A model generated the notes under the pieces. The model had not been told where the DNA came from. It saw only the letters and a program-made list of their open reading frames with translations, and made no database searches. Made by a program: the position numbers and the translations under genes. DNA of 64,000 bases from Ecdyonurus torrentis (Eukaryota; Arthropoda; Insecta; Ephemeroptera; Heptageniidae). This document shows positions 10,530 through 23,900 of this stretch, one piece after another. The stretch covers positions 3,145,597-3,209,596 of the forward strand of contig OX439133.1 of assembly GCA_949318235.1 (NCBI GenBank), read 5' to 3'. Each line of letters opens with the position of its first letter. Positions within the stretch are counted from its first letter, which is position 1.

Positions 10530-13500
10530 TAATTTTATTTCATATTCTAAAAGTAAATATTTCCCTAAATCAATTAATATAAGAATCTCTTATTTTTGAA
10601 TTCATAAAATATTTTCAATTCACTTTTGAAAGTCGCAAAATGACGTCACGGACTGCACCTTATGCATCTAATTATATGTAAAAGTTACCAGCCATGACGT
10701 CATTTCGCAACTTACAAAACTTAATTAAAAATACTTAATGAACTCAAAAGTTATACATTCACATATCAATCGATTCAGGACGACCGTATTTTTTTAGAAT
10801 ATTAAGGGTTGTATATAGATGGCTTTTATCTCAAAATCTAAAAAGCAAACTTGTAAACTTTATGATGCCATTTGAAAGTTAATGTAACCGCTACCTATGA
10901 TAAAATTTTCAGAACCTTTGACCATCAGATAAGAGAGAAAATATTTTTTGAAATTAACATGGGCTCGTACGGGACTAAAACTTCAAAAAATCAAAATTTA
11001 ATTGTTGATGCCCCAATTTTTCTTTTACATTTTTGAAGATACCATAATCTTAATGTATCATTGTGCAAAATTTCAGATTTTTCTTTCTTTACAATTTTCA
11101 GTTAAATCCAGCAGAACCTGATTTTTTCGCCTTAAATTACTCCCTACAATTTGCTAGTGTTCCTCATTGTATTTGTATGTTGTTCAGGATATGTATTGGT
11201 CACTTGATGGCGAGAGATACGGAGGATACTTCAAGTTCAGGAAGCCCGCTCTGATGTTACGTGACCCCGCGCTAATCAAGAGCATCATGACCAAGGATTT
11301 CGTACATTTTTATAACAACGACGTAGGAGGAGACGCCGAGCCAACTGACGAAATACCAGACTTTGACGAAAACGACGCCATATTAGGTAAGATAATTGAA
11401 CATAGAAACGACTTTTACACACGAATAAAAATAAATACGTATACAAAATTTTTGCAACTTTTTTTATCAAAAAATATTTATTAGCGTCCCCAGAAAACTG
11501 CTTGCTAGCAAATAGATATTAAACACTAAAATTAATTAAATTTATAATAGAAAAATGCAATATTAGTTCGTTCTATATAAACTACTCACAACTCTTGAGC
11601 CAGCTTTGAAAAATTTCCTCTATTAAAAACAACTGATCATGACGTCTTATGCATGTTTACCACATTTATATGTATGTTGATCATTGTTATTTCTTCGTTT
11701 AGAACTTTGAACTTGATAAGAATGAACGAAACTTAACATAACAAATTTCATACCCAACATGCGACTCACTTTTATAGGCTCAAAAAACAGGATCAACCAA
11801 TAAATGTGTCTTTTTTTTTTTTTTTTGTTTTTTTTTTTTTTTGTTTTAGTCAATCACTGTTAATGCCTCAATATACTTAACAGAAAAAAAATAATGATAA
11901 TGATTATTTTGATTTCAGCCTACAACATATTCGGTATGACAGGTGCTAGATGGAAATACGCTCGCTCCAAATTCAGTCCTATATTTTCCACTGGCAAAAT
12001 CAAGGCCATGTTTCCACTAATGCTAGAAGTATGCGAAGAACTAAAATCTAACATTCAACGTAAAATCGACTCAGATGACCCCGAGTTCAAAGCCAGAGAC
12101 GTTGCCGCTAATTACTCAACAGATGTGGTTGCTTCGTGTGCTTTCAGCTACAAAGCCGAGTGTTTGAAAGATGAAAATAACACATTTAGAAACATGGGCA
12201 AAGAAATGATGACTCCAAGTATTAAGAGAGTTTTCATAACAATAGTTTTACTTATGGCACCAAAACTAATTTTTATTCTTAAATTTTTTGGACTTTACGT
12301 AATACCACTACATATTAGCAGATTTTTTAGTAAATTAGTGAAAGATGCTTTTGAAATAAGAGAGAAAAATAATATTTCAAGAAATGATTTGATTCAACTT
12401 TTGCTACAGTTTAAGAAACAAGGCGATCTGGAAGAGAACGGAGAAGGAGAAAGTAAATCTAAAGACGTTACGATAAATAAGGAAAAAGGAGAATTTGGTA
12501 AGATTTTTGTTTTTAAATACCATACCATTCTTTTCAACAAATGTAAGTGTAGACTCAATATAAATTGGAAAACATTTAGTTTTATTGCAAATACGTAATA
12601 TTCAATATAAAATCTATACGTATTTAGGACTTTTTATCTCTGTACAAAAGATGCAAAACGTGGTAAAAAGATGACAATTGTGCTTTTCTTAAAGCCACAT
12701 ATATAGATCACATATGAAACAATATGTGATTTTTAATAATTACTGTAAACACAAAAGGCGGGACTCTAAAACCAATAACATTTCTTTCAGAAGTAAATAT
12801 GACCCCTCTAAAGACCGTTAAAATACTGTAAAATTTGCTATTTACATGCAAAGAATATTACATAATTTACGCAGATTTAGGGTATTCTAGCATAATTAAT
12901 GCTAAATTGGAACAACAAAATTAATTATGTTGTAAAACATAATATTTATTCTATGTAACATATTTATCATACAGTATAGCATAAGTTTTGCTGTATTAAA
13001 CAAATTGTTCTAAAAATGAGCTATAGCATAATTTTTAAGTATTTATTTTTATCCGTGTACGTGACTTTTCCAGTTTTTAGTGTCAAAAACATTCCAAATT
13101 TAGTATAAAAATTTAATGCGTGTTTATATTAAAAGTCGAAATTTTCTGATCACTTTTACAGCACTACAGTTGTATTTTAAGACAAACAAAAGTTATTTAT
13201 GTAAGTCCCATCAAGTGTTTTGTGTTATAAATGCAAATGAGTTCTTTAATTCTACAGCTTTAAGCAAATTATTGAATTGTACTGCAGTTTCGTTATTTGT
13301 ATCCCGTTTATAAACCTATTGTTCAGAACTGATTTACATTTTTATTACAGTATTTTTATTGATTGACTGAATGATTGATTGAATAATTTATTTCAGAGAT
13401 GACACACGACGTTTTGACAGCTCAAGCGGTTTCTTTTTTCTTCAATGGTTTCGAGACCTCAGCAGCAGCTCTCAGTTACGCCATGCATGAGCTAGTGGTC

Positions 13501-14476
13501 AACCCAGAAATACAGACAAAGCTACGTGAGGAGTTGCGAATACTGGTCGATCAGGATGACGGAGTTTTGACTTACGAAACCGTCAGAGATTGTATCTATC
13601 TGGACCAAATATTCTTAGGTATAAGGAATAAAATAAAATTGTATTCTTAACTTTTATTAGATAATTAACTTTTTGTAATTATATTAACGTAGCTAGGGTG
13701 ACTGACTTGGATTGAAAATAGTCAAAAGAGGAACTATATATTTTCATATTTCTACGCTATTTATATCAAACAGAACAAACTGAATCAGAAAAGTGAATGT
13801 TATTTTCAAATAAAATTTAATGATTTAAAAAAAAATGCAATTAGTTCCAAAAACCGCTAATAACTTACTTAAAAAATTATAAGTTTTTAATCTTATTAAA
13901 AAAATTATCGCTTAAGTTTGAATTTTAATATTTACATGTTATCTTTAAAGTGTAATACTCAAATATTTGCTGTTGTTTTCACATGTTCGACATAAGTAAA
14001 CTTTTAAGTAACATTTCATCTTTACTGCATGTTAATTTTATATCTCGAGACCACCGAGTTTGTCAGATATGAGCCAATCACTTACTTTAATTATTATTAG
14101 TTTTAGATAACTAATTTACCAGCTAAAGAGTGTTAATAATTTTTAACGTACAATTAGTGTAGAAATCATTCATAGTTACAGTATAATACAGTATATATTT
14201 ATTAATTTTCTCTTTTTTTTTTTTTTTTTTTTTATTATTTTTTATTTATTTTGCTTTCGTTTATTTTCTTTTTTTTTTTTTTTCGTTTCGTTTCCTTTCC
14301 TTTCCTTTCCTTTCCTTTCCTTTCCTTTCCTTTCCTTTCCTTTCCTTTCCTTTCCTTTCCTTTCCTTTCCTTTCCTTTCCTTTCCTTTCCTTTCCTTTCC
14401 TTTCCTTTCCTTTCCTTTCCTTTCCTTTCCTTTCCTTTCCTTTCCTTTCCTTTCCTTTTCTTTGCTGTCTTCTCTC

Positions 14477-14527
<51 letters not shown>

Positions 14528-14889
14528 AATTATATTATTAATTTCAGAAACGCTTCGCAAGCACCCTGTAGCCGGATTCATGAACAAAATTTGCACACAA
14601 CGGTACAAGATTCCCGACTCAGAGCATTTCATTGAAAAAGGAACTCCTATTAGTATTCCTGTTAGTGGACTTCACTTTGACCCTAAGTATTACCCTGACC
14701 CTAACAAGTTTATACCTGAGAGGTTTTCAGAGGAGAATAAGAAGAGTCGTGTTCCAGGGACTTTCTTAGGGTTTGGAGACGGACCAAGGCAATGCATTGG
14801 TAAGTGATTGGTAACTAACACCAAAATAATGTAGGTGGCAATTATATTGAATATTCTACAAGAGGGCATTGTTTTGAAACAATAAATTT

Positions 14890-14923
<34 letters not shown>

Positions 14924-15800
14924 CAATAGGAATTTTTGATTAAATTTTGTAAGTTGCAAAATGACGTCATGGTCGGTAACTTTTCATATGCCAACATGCT
15001 TGAAAGTTACCTAATGTGATGCATTTATTAAAAAAAATAATAATAATAAAACAAAGAATAAAATCACGCAAATTTTGAATAAAGTCAACCGGGGTGATAT
15101 TGAAAGTGCGGGGTGAAATGTAAACTCCAATCATGTGCAAGCTTTCACTTTTCCCTATCTCGCTAGACATAGAGCACTTTAAAAGCAGGTCTGTGATTGG
15201 CTGTCAATTTCACCCTGGTGTATACTGTATACATTTTATACTCTTTTTTTTTTTTTTTTTAATTAAAGGAATATACCAGAGAAAAACATAAGCATTTATA
15301 TCACAAAACACTTGATGGGATTTACATAAATAACATTATTTTGTCTCAAAACCCAACAGTAGCCCCGTAGCAGTGATCAGAAATTTCGATTTATGCAACC
15401 CGCACAACATTTTCATATTATTTTTTGCATGCTTCTGACGTCATAAACATGAATAGTCACTTAAATTGCATACTTTACAGTATTTTCACGTTCTCTTGTG
15501 GAGTTACATTAACATTCTGGTAAAAATTGTCATCAGTTTTGAAGATCCCATTTCGTGTTTATTCGTTAAAAAGCTCATGTTGTTTTATGTGGTCTATGGC
15601 TTTAATATAGTTACAAATATCTGTTTTCAGGTATCAGATTTGCCCAAGCACAGGTGAAAGCAGCTCTAGCTACAGTAGTCCTCAACTTTGAACTTCTACC
15701 AACAGACAACACCACAGAACCAGTCGAGATCAACATTAAGTTTATATTGAACACACCAGTGGGAGGACTTCCTATGAAAGCTGTTGCTCTCAATTACTGA
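10187..15800 (+). CDS. Cytochrome P450-1, CYP6-like (CYP3 clan)
   Basis: Coding exons are 10187-10390, 11188-11386, 11919-12497, 13397-13618, 14548-14799 and 15631-15800, all with GT-AG borders, giving 541 residues. Phases are 0,1,1,1,1. Residues 10-30 form the hydrophobic membrane anchor, followed by a short linker before the PxxP-like turn at VPNIFPLLGS. Landmarks: W146-x3-R150 (helix C), GFETS at 345-349 (I helix), E402-T-L-R405 (K helix), PERF at 458-461 and FGDGPRQCIG with heme ligand C484. The enzyme should be a microsomal monooxygenase fed by NADPH-P450 reductase; arthropod relatives oxidise plant toxins and insecticides, but the substrate here is unknown. The ATG follows a TTTCCCAAACAG acceptor, so the 5' UTR is spliced. 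The 3' half of exon 2 is of the P450-2 type and the 5' half of the P450-3/4 type. Confidence 0.95.
10459..10523. repeat. (GA)n microsatellite in P450-1 intron 2
   Basis: About 65 bp of uninterrupted GA repeat. Confidence 0.95.
10802..11135. mobile_element. TTAA-3 MITE in P450-1 intron
   Basis: It runs from TTAAGGGTTGTATATAGATG to CCTGATTTTTTCGCCTTAA with TTAA at both ends. It stops 52 bp before the exon 3 acceptor at 11187. Confidence 0.8.
12840..13072. mobile_element. GCATAA-rich MITE in P450-1 intron 4
   Basis: It has the family palindromes and the ACAAATTGTTCTAAAAATGA segment, ending near TTTTTATCCGTG. Confidence 0.7.
14205..14522. repeat. Long pyrimidine tract: T-runs, (TTTCC)n, (TC)n
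   Basis: Just before exon 6 of P450-1 the plus strand is pyrimidine-rich for over 300 bp. The core is about 33 copies of TTTCC (14292-14457) followed by (TC)n to 14522. The exon acceptor is at 14547. The KGKER and FPFLS open frames here are artefacts. Confidence 0.95.
15263..15605. mobile_element. TTAA-4 MITE in P450-1 intron 6
   Basis: It starts TTAAAGGAATATACCAGAG and ends GTGGTCTATGGCTTTAA, with TTAA at both ends. The end lies 25 bp from the exon 7 acceptor. Other copies: 30178-30525, 32700-33033, 34141-34483, 40676-41024, 53893-54228 and 58937-59275; a remnant is at 46740-46890. Confidence 0.75.
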
Positions 15801-15821
15801 GAATTTCATTGTATTAGGATG

Positions 15822-16070
15822 GTTGCATTTGTATAAAGTCGGCGCCATATGTGAGCGCTAAATAATATGAGCTAGGATGAGAAAATGACACATTATGCCA
15901 GAGCAGTTTAGAAAAAAAAATACTTTACAAAATTTTTTAGAGCATTTATGTTGTTAAGTCGTCAATGCAATAAATAAATAAATTACAAAAAAAAAAGTTT
16001 ATCCTATGCTGTGCATTATTTATTGCTCCAATATGGCGTCGTAGCGCATTTAGTATGATTTCATGCAAAT
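15822..16070. mobile_element. TA-1-related MITE after P450-1
   Basis: GTCGGCGCCATATGTGAGCGCTAAATAA-like start and ATGGCGTCGTAGCGCATTTAG-like end belong to a divergent branch of the TA-1 family, also seen at 8235-8330 and 28790-28840. Confidence 0.5.
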
Positions 16071-16378
16071 AAATTAGGTATAATACATTTGTATTGTTTT
16101 GTTTTTACTTTGAAATGTATTTATTTATGCACTTAAATGTACAAAAATGAAATAAATATATAAATTATATATTTCCTACTAATTTTTTTTTTCGTAAATA
16201 ATTTAAGTAATTTATTAACAAATTATTTTCATATATATTAAACCTCCTCTAAGCACTTTTATTTATTTTAACTAATTTTAAACAAAAAAATTAAAATTTT
16301 AAAACCTTCGAAAACTCAGGTCAATAACGGTTAATACTGTATTGTATTAATATAAATTATATACACATTTTTTTTTTT

Positions 16379-16672
16379 TTTAGGCGGGAAATTAGCTACT
16401 ACGGGATTTGACTAAAAAGTCGTAAAGAAGGAAAAATATGACATTTTGAATGGTGATACATTAGGTTAAGGCAACTTCAAAAATGCAAAAATTTGGGGGG
16501 GGGGGGTTAATTTTAGTAAATTTCTGAAAATATTTTCTCTCTTATCTGATGGTCACGGGAAATGATAATTTTATCATGGGTAGCTGTTATCATTAAGTTT
16601 GAGGTGACGTGAAAAAATTAGGAAGTTTTCTTTTTAGATTTTGAGATACAAACCAACTAAAGACAACCCTTA
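16379..16672. mobile_element. TTAA-3 MITE copy
   Basis: Starts TAGGCGGGAAATTAGCTAC and ends GACAACCCTTAA. A G-run at 16495-16506 lies inside it. Confidence 0.65.
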
Positions 16673-16897
16673 AATTATTGTTTTAATTGCCTCCGGATTA
16701 TAAGCTAAACTTATAGAATGATCGATAACATTAAAATAACAAAGGATAAAAATTGTGTTCAGTTTTAAAACAAAAAATTTGTAGCCAGTTTTATTAAGTG
16801 TTACTAGCAAAATATAAATTGAGGTTTGGTTTAAAAACATTAGCATATCTTGTATTCCCTACAATATGTTTACAATATTTATTAATGTATTTTTGAT

Positions 16898-17072
16898 AGG
16901 GTCGGACTGGCAATCAAGGGGCCTCATCCGCAAAATGGGTGTAACACCCTTTTTAGGGGCCACAAAAGGGGCGTAACACCCTAGTTATGCCCCTTTTTGG
17001 GCCTTAGGGGCCTCCAAACAGGGGGGCCACGTCCGCAATTGCGGACTTGCTCTTATGGCCAGTCCGAGCCTG
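16898..17072. mobile_element. GC-rich foldback element
   Basis: Inverted ends GGGTCGGACTGGCAATCA and TATGGCCAGTCCGAGCC. The inside is clearly richer in GC than its surroundings, with repeated GGGGCGTAACACCCT-like segments. Confidence 0.65.
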
Positions 17073-17400
17073 TTTGATCATATAAATAGTAATGATAAAA
17101 AAAAAAGTTTATTACTATTCAAATACTATTTCAATGTATTTTTTTTATTAAATAAAGCAATAATATAATAGTACATAATATGATTGTGATATGGTATGGT
17201 CATTTCAACCCAGCACGTGATTTTCTCATGAGAATAACATTACAAATAAAGTAAGTTTTTAAATGGTAAATCACAGTCATGTGTTAATACAAAGCAATTT
17301 TAATACTTCGGATTTTTTTAAGTGTCTTTAATAATTTATCATGAATATTGACAATTTTTTTTTAAATAACTAAATTAATTATTCAAGTGCGAGTTTTTAC

Positions 17401-17516
17401 GCATGCGCCGCATATTTTTAGTACAATATAATGAGTATGTAATTTGACAAATAGAAGCAACACGCAAAGCTACGGTCGCGAGTTAACATAGAGCAACCAG
17501 AGCAACACTATACGCA
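17401..17516 (+). promoter_or_regulatory. P450-2 promoter and non-coding first exon
   Basis: GCATGCGC (17401-17408) lies 100 bp before the donor. The exon carries AACACGCAAAGCTACGG, TCGCGAGTTAACA and ends TATACGCA at GTAAGTCCATC, almost as in P450-1. No clear TATAAA; an A/T-rich CATATTTTTAG follows the palindrome instead. Confidence 0.6.
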
Positions 17517-18062
17517 GTAAGTCCATCTAATTTTGTCTTTTTTGTGATATTTTTCTATTAAAACTTTACCGTAACTTACAGGAATACGTATTAAGATACA
17601 GAATTTTCAATCTTACAATTATTGCTGTTAAAAAAAAATCGTAAATGTAATTGTATTCATTTATTTACTTTTAATGTTTATGTTTACTATTTATGCCACA
17701 CCCATATTTAAGTTTGCTATTTTTTATGTACAGAAATATCGATGTTTTACAAAAATCGATTATTGTATAGTTTTTTTATGCAAATAAATTCATCATGACG
17801 AATGAACTTCTTCATTTTTTTTTTTTTTTTTGCTGAGAAAATTTAGATGTGAATTTAAATGCTAAAATATAATTTAACATTTGTGTTTCATCACTATACT
17901 TTTATAATTTTATATTGAAAGAAAAAACACTTTTTATTAAGGTATATTTTCCTATTTACAGTACTGTACAATAATATGTATAGAAATCTTATTTTTCTCT
18001 AGTCATGTGAATTCAACTGGTTTTCAAAACTATTACTATATCGAAACACGCACATAAACATT

Positions 18063-18148
18063 ATATCGCGACAACAGGTAGAATGGTAGAAAACTTTTCT
18101 ACCTAGAAAAACAGGTGTAAAAATGATTTTTACCTGTTGTCGCGATAA
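18063..18148. repeat. Inverted repeat TATCGCGACAACAGGTA
   Basis: TATCGCGACAACAGGTA is followed by TACCTGTTGTCGCGATA with a small internal GAAAACTTTTCTACC hairpin. Possibly a short MITE. Confidence 0.65.
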
Positions 18149-18204
18149 ATACGTAGATGCATGTTTCTATATGGCTATCGCTAAACTAGACATGTATAAA
18201 CGGA

Positions 18205-18650
18205 AAAAATAAATTTTGTGATTTATGCTGCATTTATGTCATTCAAACATAAATTATGCTAAATTAGAACAACATAAATAATTATGCTACACACGGAAAA
18301 AAATTATCTAAAGAGTTACTATTAAAACTTTTTTCATAATAAATTCTTTAGATACATACTAAACTTTTTAGAATCTACAGAGTTAACTATTTATACCGCT
18401 AAAGAATTTACGTTTGTACTAACGAGTTACTTTTTAAACTTTTTGCAAGAGAGTTATTGTTTAGTACTAAAGAGTTATTCATATGTATCTGAATAATTTA
18501 TTAAATTTATGCTTTCCGTGTACATAACATAAAATTTATGCTATATAACACAATTATTGTGCAATATAGCTTAAATTATGCTGTATTTAACAAATTGTGC
18601 TGAAAATGAGCTAGCATAATTATTAGGTATTTATTTTTGTCCGGTGTATA
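18205..18650. mobile_element. GCATAA-rich MITE with a nested CACGGAAAA element
   Basis: The outer element is split at about 18293 and resumes at about 18530. The insert (18294-18530) has CACGGAAAA ends and repeated AAGAGTTA blocks. A second copy of the insert, in reverse orientation and free-standing, is at 39165-39395. Confidence 0.65.
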
Positions 18651-18722
18651 TATAATTTATATATATTTCTACTATATAAGTCTAATATATTTAATACACA
18701 TAATTATATTTGTGTTCGACAG

Positions 18723-19183
18723 ATGGGTGTACTAGTTGCTAACGCGTGGTGGCCAGATATTTTGGTCCTGATTGCCGTGATCGCTACAATATGTGGTCTC
18801 ATCTACTACTGGTCCACTTCTACCTACAACTACTGGAGAGACCGAGGGGTCAAGACGGTGCCAAATGTCAGTCCATTGTTAGGATCTCTTAAGAATGTAG
18901 TCTTGCTTAAAAGACAAATTTCATTGCATTTTACAGTAAGTAAATTACAATTTATTCGTAATTATAAAAATTTGTTTTAAATATAGTTTTTGGTAATTTT
19001 CGCATAATTTTGTATTTTAAAATATCAGAATAATATGCTACACGGAAAAATAAATTGCATTATTTATGCTGTATTGAGCTTATCGGAATAACGAGCGGGT
19101 AAACACGGGAAAAGCTAAGGGTCTCCTAATTTAACATTACGCTAATTAGGAAAAACATTTTATTTTTTTATTACTTTTTTTTA

Positions 19184-19218
<35 letters not shown>

Positions 19219-20905
19219 GACTTTAAAAAAAAATTACTTCACCGATTGAGGAGAAATTTAATGAAATATACTAGACATACTTTTACGTGTTTCAATCCAA
19301 AGATTTTTTATTTTAAGAATTTTCTAAAACCGATAACCTCCATACAAGCAAAAATATTATAATTATATTGTATACAGGCATTATGATGTTGTTCTAATGT
19401 ATAGCACATGATATTTTATGCAATATAGATGAAATAAATGCTGCTTAAATTACGTTAATTTATTTATTTACGTTAATTTATTGTTTCCATACAAAGAAAT
19501 AATAAAATTCGTAATTTATGCTGCAATAAAATATCATTAAAGCATAAATGTTGCTAAATTAGAAACAACATTAATAATTATAATAATATATGCTAATGAA
19601 TATAATATTTACACTCTGGCCAAAACAAGGTCGTTCCCGCCAAAAGCTGTATCCGCGGTGCTAAACCAATCAGAGAGCGTGTTATAAGCCTACTAGCCAA
19701 TCACAGTTGACTTTACTTTTTGTTAATTACACTGTATCCGCTCGAACTAGTATTGGGAGAAGTGTATGCTATTTTTTTTTCTCTATCAAACTTCTAGGCG
19801 AGGTACAACTTATCAGATACAACTTATCAACTTTCTATCTTTCGGATAGAAATGTCGTAATAGAGTTTTTTTGTGATGCGACATTGAATCTTACCTGTTC
19901 TTCTCATAGAGCTCATAAAATCGCATGGCAAAATCACTCTAATACGACATCTCTATTCGGAAGAACTGTTATGCTAGTTATTTACATATTTACAATGCAT
20001 TTATACTGAATTTACACTTCTCCCGAGACTTCCGGAAACCCTATCATCAGATTCGGGTTCTTCCATGGCGGGTCACCCATGGCCTGGCAAATATTTATGC
20101 TACGTAACATAATTATCATGCAGTATAGCATAAATTGAACAAATTGTGCTGAAAATGAGTTAGCATTATTACAATCTATTTTTGTCCGTGTATGAAAAGT
20201 CAGATGCTGTATGTATTTGTATGTTGTTCAGGACATGTACAGGTCTCTTGATGGTGAGAGATACGGAGGCTACTTCAAGTTCAGGAAGCCCGCTCTAATG
20301 TTACGTGACCCCGCACTAGTCAAGAGCATCATGACCAAGGACTTCGATCATTTTTATAACAACGACGTAGGAGGTGATGTCGAGCCAACTGACGAAATAC
20401 CAGAATTTGACGAAAGTGACGCCATAATAGGTAATGCAAACAACTTTTACAGAATATTAAAAAAAAACTGAAGTAATCTGCCCAATTTAACTATAGAATG
20501 TATGTATTCATGTTAAAGTCAACGCCATGTTGGATCACTCAATAACATGGGTCAGTATAGCTGTATAGGTAAATGACTCATTTTGCTATGACTGATTTGA
20601 ATTATCTTTGAGTACTTTCAGTAGATTTGCTGAATAAGTATTTCAAGTATGTGATACAAAAAAAAAACTACTTAATAATTATGCTAGCTCATTTTCAGCA
20701 AAATGTGTTCAATACGACAATATTTTTATGCTATACTGCACAATAATTATGTTATATATAGCATAAATATTATGTTGTACAGCATACTTATTTACATTGT
20801 TGTAATTTAGCATAATTTATGCTATAATGACATAAATGCAGCATAAACCATGTATTTCATTGTTAAAGTGTGTGATTAAATTTTTTTTAACTATTTCTCA
20901 ATTTT

Positions 20906-20974
<69 letters not shown>

Positions 20975-23900
20975 ATTATTTTTTGTTTGATATATTATTG
21001 AACCTAAAGATATCTATATTCCTAAACTTATCTATCTATATAAATAATTTCCATTACAAAAATGCAGAAACAATATAATGATTATTTTGATTTCAGCCTA
21101 CAACATATTCGGTATGACAGGTGCAAGATGGAAATATGCTCGCTCCATGTTCAGTCCTTTATTTTCAACCGGCAAAATCAAAGCCATGTTTCCTCTAATA
21201 ATGGAAATTTGCGAAGAGCTAAAATCTAACATTCAACGTAAAATCGACTCAGATGACCCCGAGTTCAAAGCCAGAGACGTTGCCGCTAATTACTCAACAG
21301 ATGTGGTTGCTTCGTGTGCTTTCAGCTACAAAGCCGAGTCTTTGAAAGATGAAAATAACACATTTAGAAACATGGGCAAAGAAATGATGACTCCAAGTAT
21401 TAAGAGAGTTTTCATAACAATAGTTCTACTTTTGACGCCAAAACTAATTTTTATCCTTAAATTTTTTGGCCTTTACGTAATACCGCTACATATTTGCAGA
21501 TTTTTCAGTAAATTAGTGACAGATGCTTTTGAAATGAGAGAGAAAAATAATATTTCAAGAAATGATTTGATTCAACTTTTGCTACAACTTAAGAAACAAG
21601 GCGACCTGGAAGAGAACGGAGAAGGAGAAAGTAAATCTAAAGACGTTACAATAAATAAGGAAAACGGAGAATTTGGTAATATTTTTGTTTAATATGTCTT
21701 AAGACATTTCTGGGCTACTAATATAAATAATCGTTATAGGGTGTATACATGATAAAACGCCGCAATGTACTTTGACGCCATATTGGAGCAACGAAAAACA
21801 TTCTTAAAGAGCTCTTGGCCTGAAATAATGGAATCATAAACACATACAATACCCTTCAACCCTTCTGTAGTCTTACAAGTTGGGGTTGAAAAACTGTAAA
21901 GCAGGCAACTTTTGGATTTTATGACGTCAACAATTCCGAGTCTACAATAGAAATTGTAATTGGGGTGCTTACTTTACAAGTTTTCCCCAGTTTGCGAGAG
22001 TACTGAAGGGTTAAGGCACAAAATATGTGTATTTACAATAATCCTATCTCATATTATCATATCATTGAGAGGAATTTTGTATTGAGTCCACGGGGTCTTT
22101 AAGTAATTTTAATGTGGCTAGATATGTAATTTTCCCATATCAGCCCATGCTTTTTAGTACTCACATTATGGCTTCAACTCTTATATGCATGCAAGCACCC
22201 TATTTCTATTTTTATATTATTCACATTTAGTGTATTTACAATAGAGTAATATTCATATGTTCTATTTATAGCTCACAGCCCAAATTAAATACACAATATT
22301 TATGCTGGCTAATTTTCAGAACCTTTTGTTCAAAATAACTATCATACAAAGCAGAAATACTATTTTAAATAGCATAATTATTTATGCTGCTGTAATATAT
22401 TAACATTTATGCTACAATCTACAATATCATAAACAAATTCAAATTCAAAATTCTTTATTCATTTCTTTCATCCAACATACATAACACAATAAAATGCATT
22501 AGTTTAGGTTATTGCCATAAATGACAATGTAGAAATGATTGTCAATAACATATACATTTACAAATAAAACAAATAAAGAGAAAACAACATTACAATGTAC
22601 AAAATTAAATTTGTATTTAAATTGTGTCATCATTCATGTATTCATCAATTGAGTAGTACTGCTTATTTAATAGGAAAACTTTTAGCTCTTTCTTAAATGC
22701 TAATAAGTTATTTTGTTTTCTCATATCCAATGGCAATTTATTATAGATATTTAGACAACTGCAGAAAGGACCTTTATTATACATTTCAGTTCTTTTATAT
22801 ATACTTCCAATTTTATTTGTATTTCTAGTATTATGATTATGATTTATTTCATGGCTTTTAAAAAACTCAATATTATGTTTAACTTTCATAGCACATTCCA
22901 TGATAAAAACACAGGGTACAGTTAAAATATTTAAAATTTTAAAAAGATCTCTACACTCAGCTCTAAATTTAGCACCACATATTATGCGTATGACTTTTTT
23001 TTGTAGTTTAAAGATTCTATTTGCATCGATAGAGTTACCCCAGCAAACCACACCATATTTAACATGACAATGAAAATTAGCAAAATACATAGATATTAAA
23101 CAATCAATTTGACTTTCATGCTTAAGTTCTCGTATTGCAAAAATTGTAGATGCAAGCTTTTTAGAAATATAATCAATATGCTCACACCATCTTAAATTTT
23201 CGTCAATTATTATGCCTAAAAATTTTGTTTTCTTTGCAATTTTAACGGTTTCAGACTCGCATTTAACTTCATTTAAAGTATCATTTTTATTTCTTAAATT
23301 TTGAAATTGTAATATTTCTGTTTTATCAACATTTAATTTAAGACCGTTTTGATTAAAATAATTCTTTACCTCAGAAATAAGTGATTTAATATTTTTTGTA
23401 AGAATGGTGTTGTTTGGTGCAGTAACTTTGAAGTTAGAATCATCAGCATAACCAACAGGATGAACCGAGTCATCAACATGTAATGGGAGGTCATTTATAT
23501 AAATTAGAAACAGAATTGGGCCCATTAATGAGCCTTGGATAACAGAATGATTTATAGTTTTATTGTCCGATTTATAATGTACCTCCTTACCATCTTCTAG
23601 CTTTGTAATATGAATATATTGTTTTCTGTCTTTTAAAAAGGATTTTATCCAACTATAACTATTTCCCCTTATCCCATATGATTGAAGTTTTTGTAATAAA
23701 ATTTCATGATCAACTACATCAAAAGCTTTTGATAAATCCAAAAAAATACCGGCTGTTTTTTCTTTGCCATCTAAACTTTTTAAAATACTATCTATTAAGT
23801 CAAATATTGCTGATTCAGTTGATCTTTTTTTTTCTAAAACCATGCTGAAAGTTATTTAAAATTTTTGAATCTTCTAGAAATGATAAAAGCCTAAACATAT

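Noticed and set aside
14251..14632. Open frames with FPFLS or KGKER repeats
   Set aside because: They are translations of (TTTCC)n and (TC)n; the only real coding part here is exon 6 of P450-1.
19707..20009. 100-codon open frame in P450-2 intron 2
   Set aside because: No domain, no paralogue in the other genes and low-complexity start; probably chance in a less AT-rich insert.
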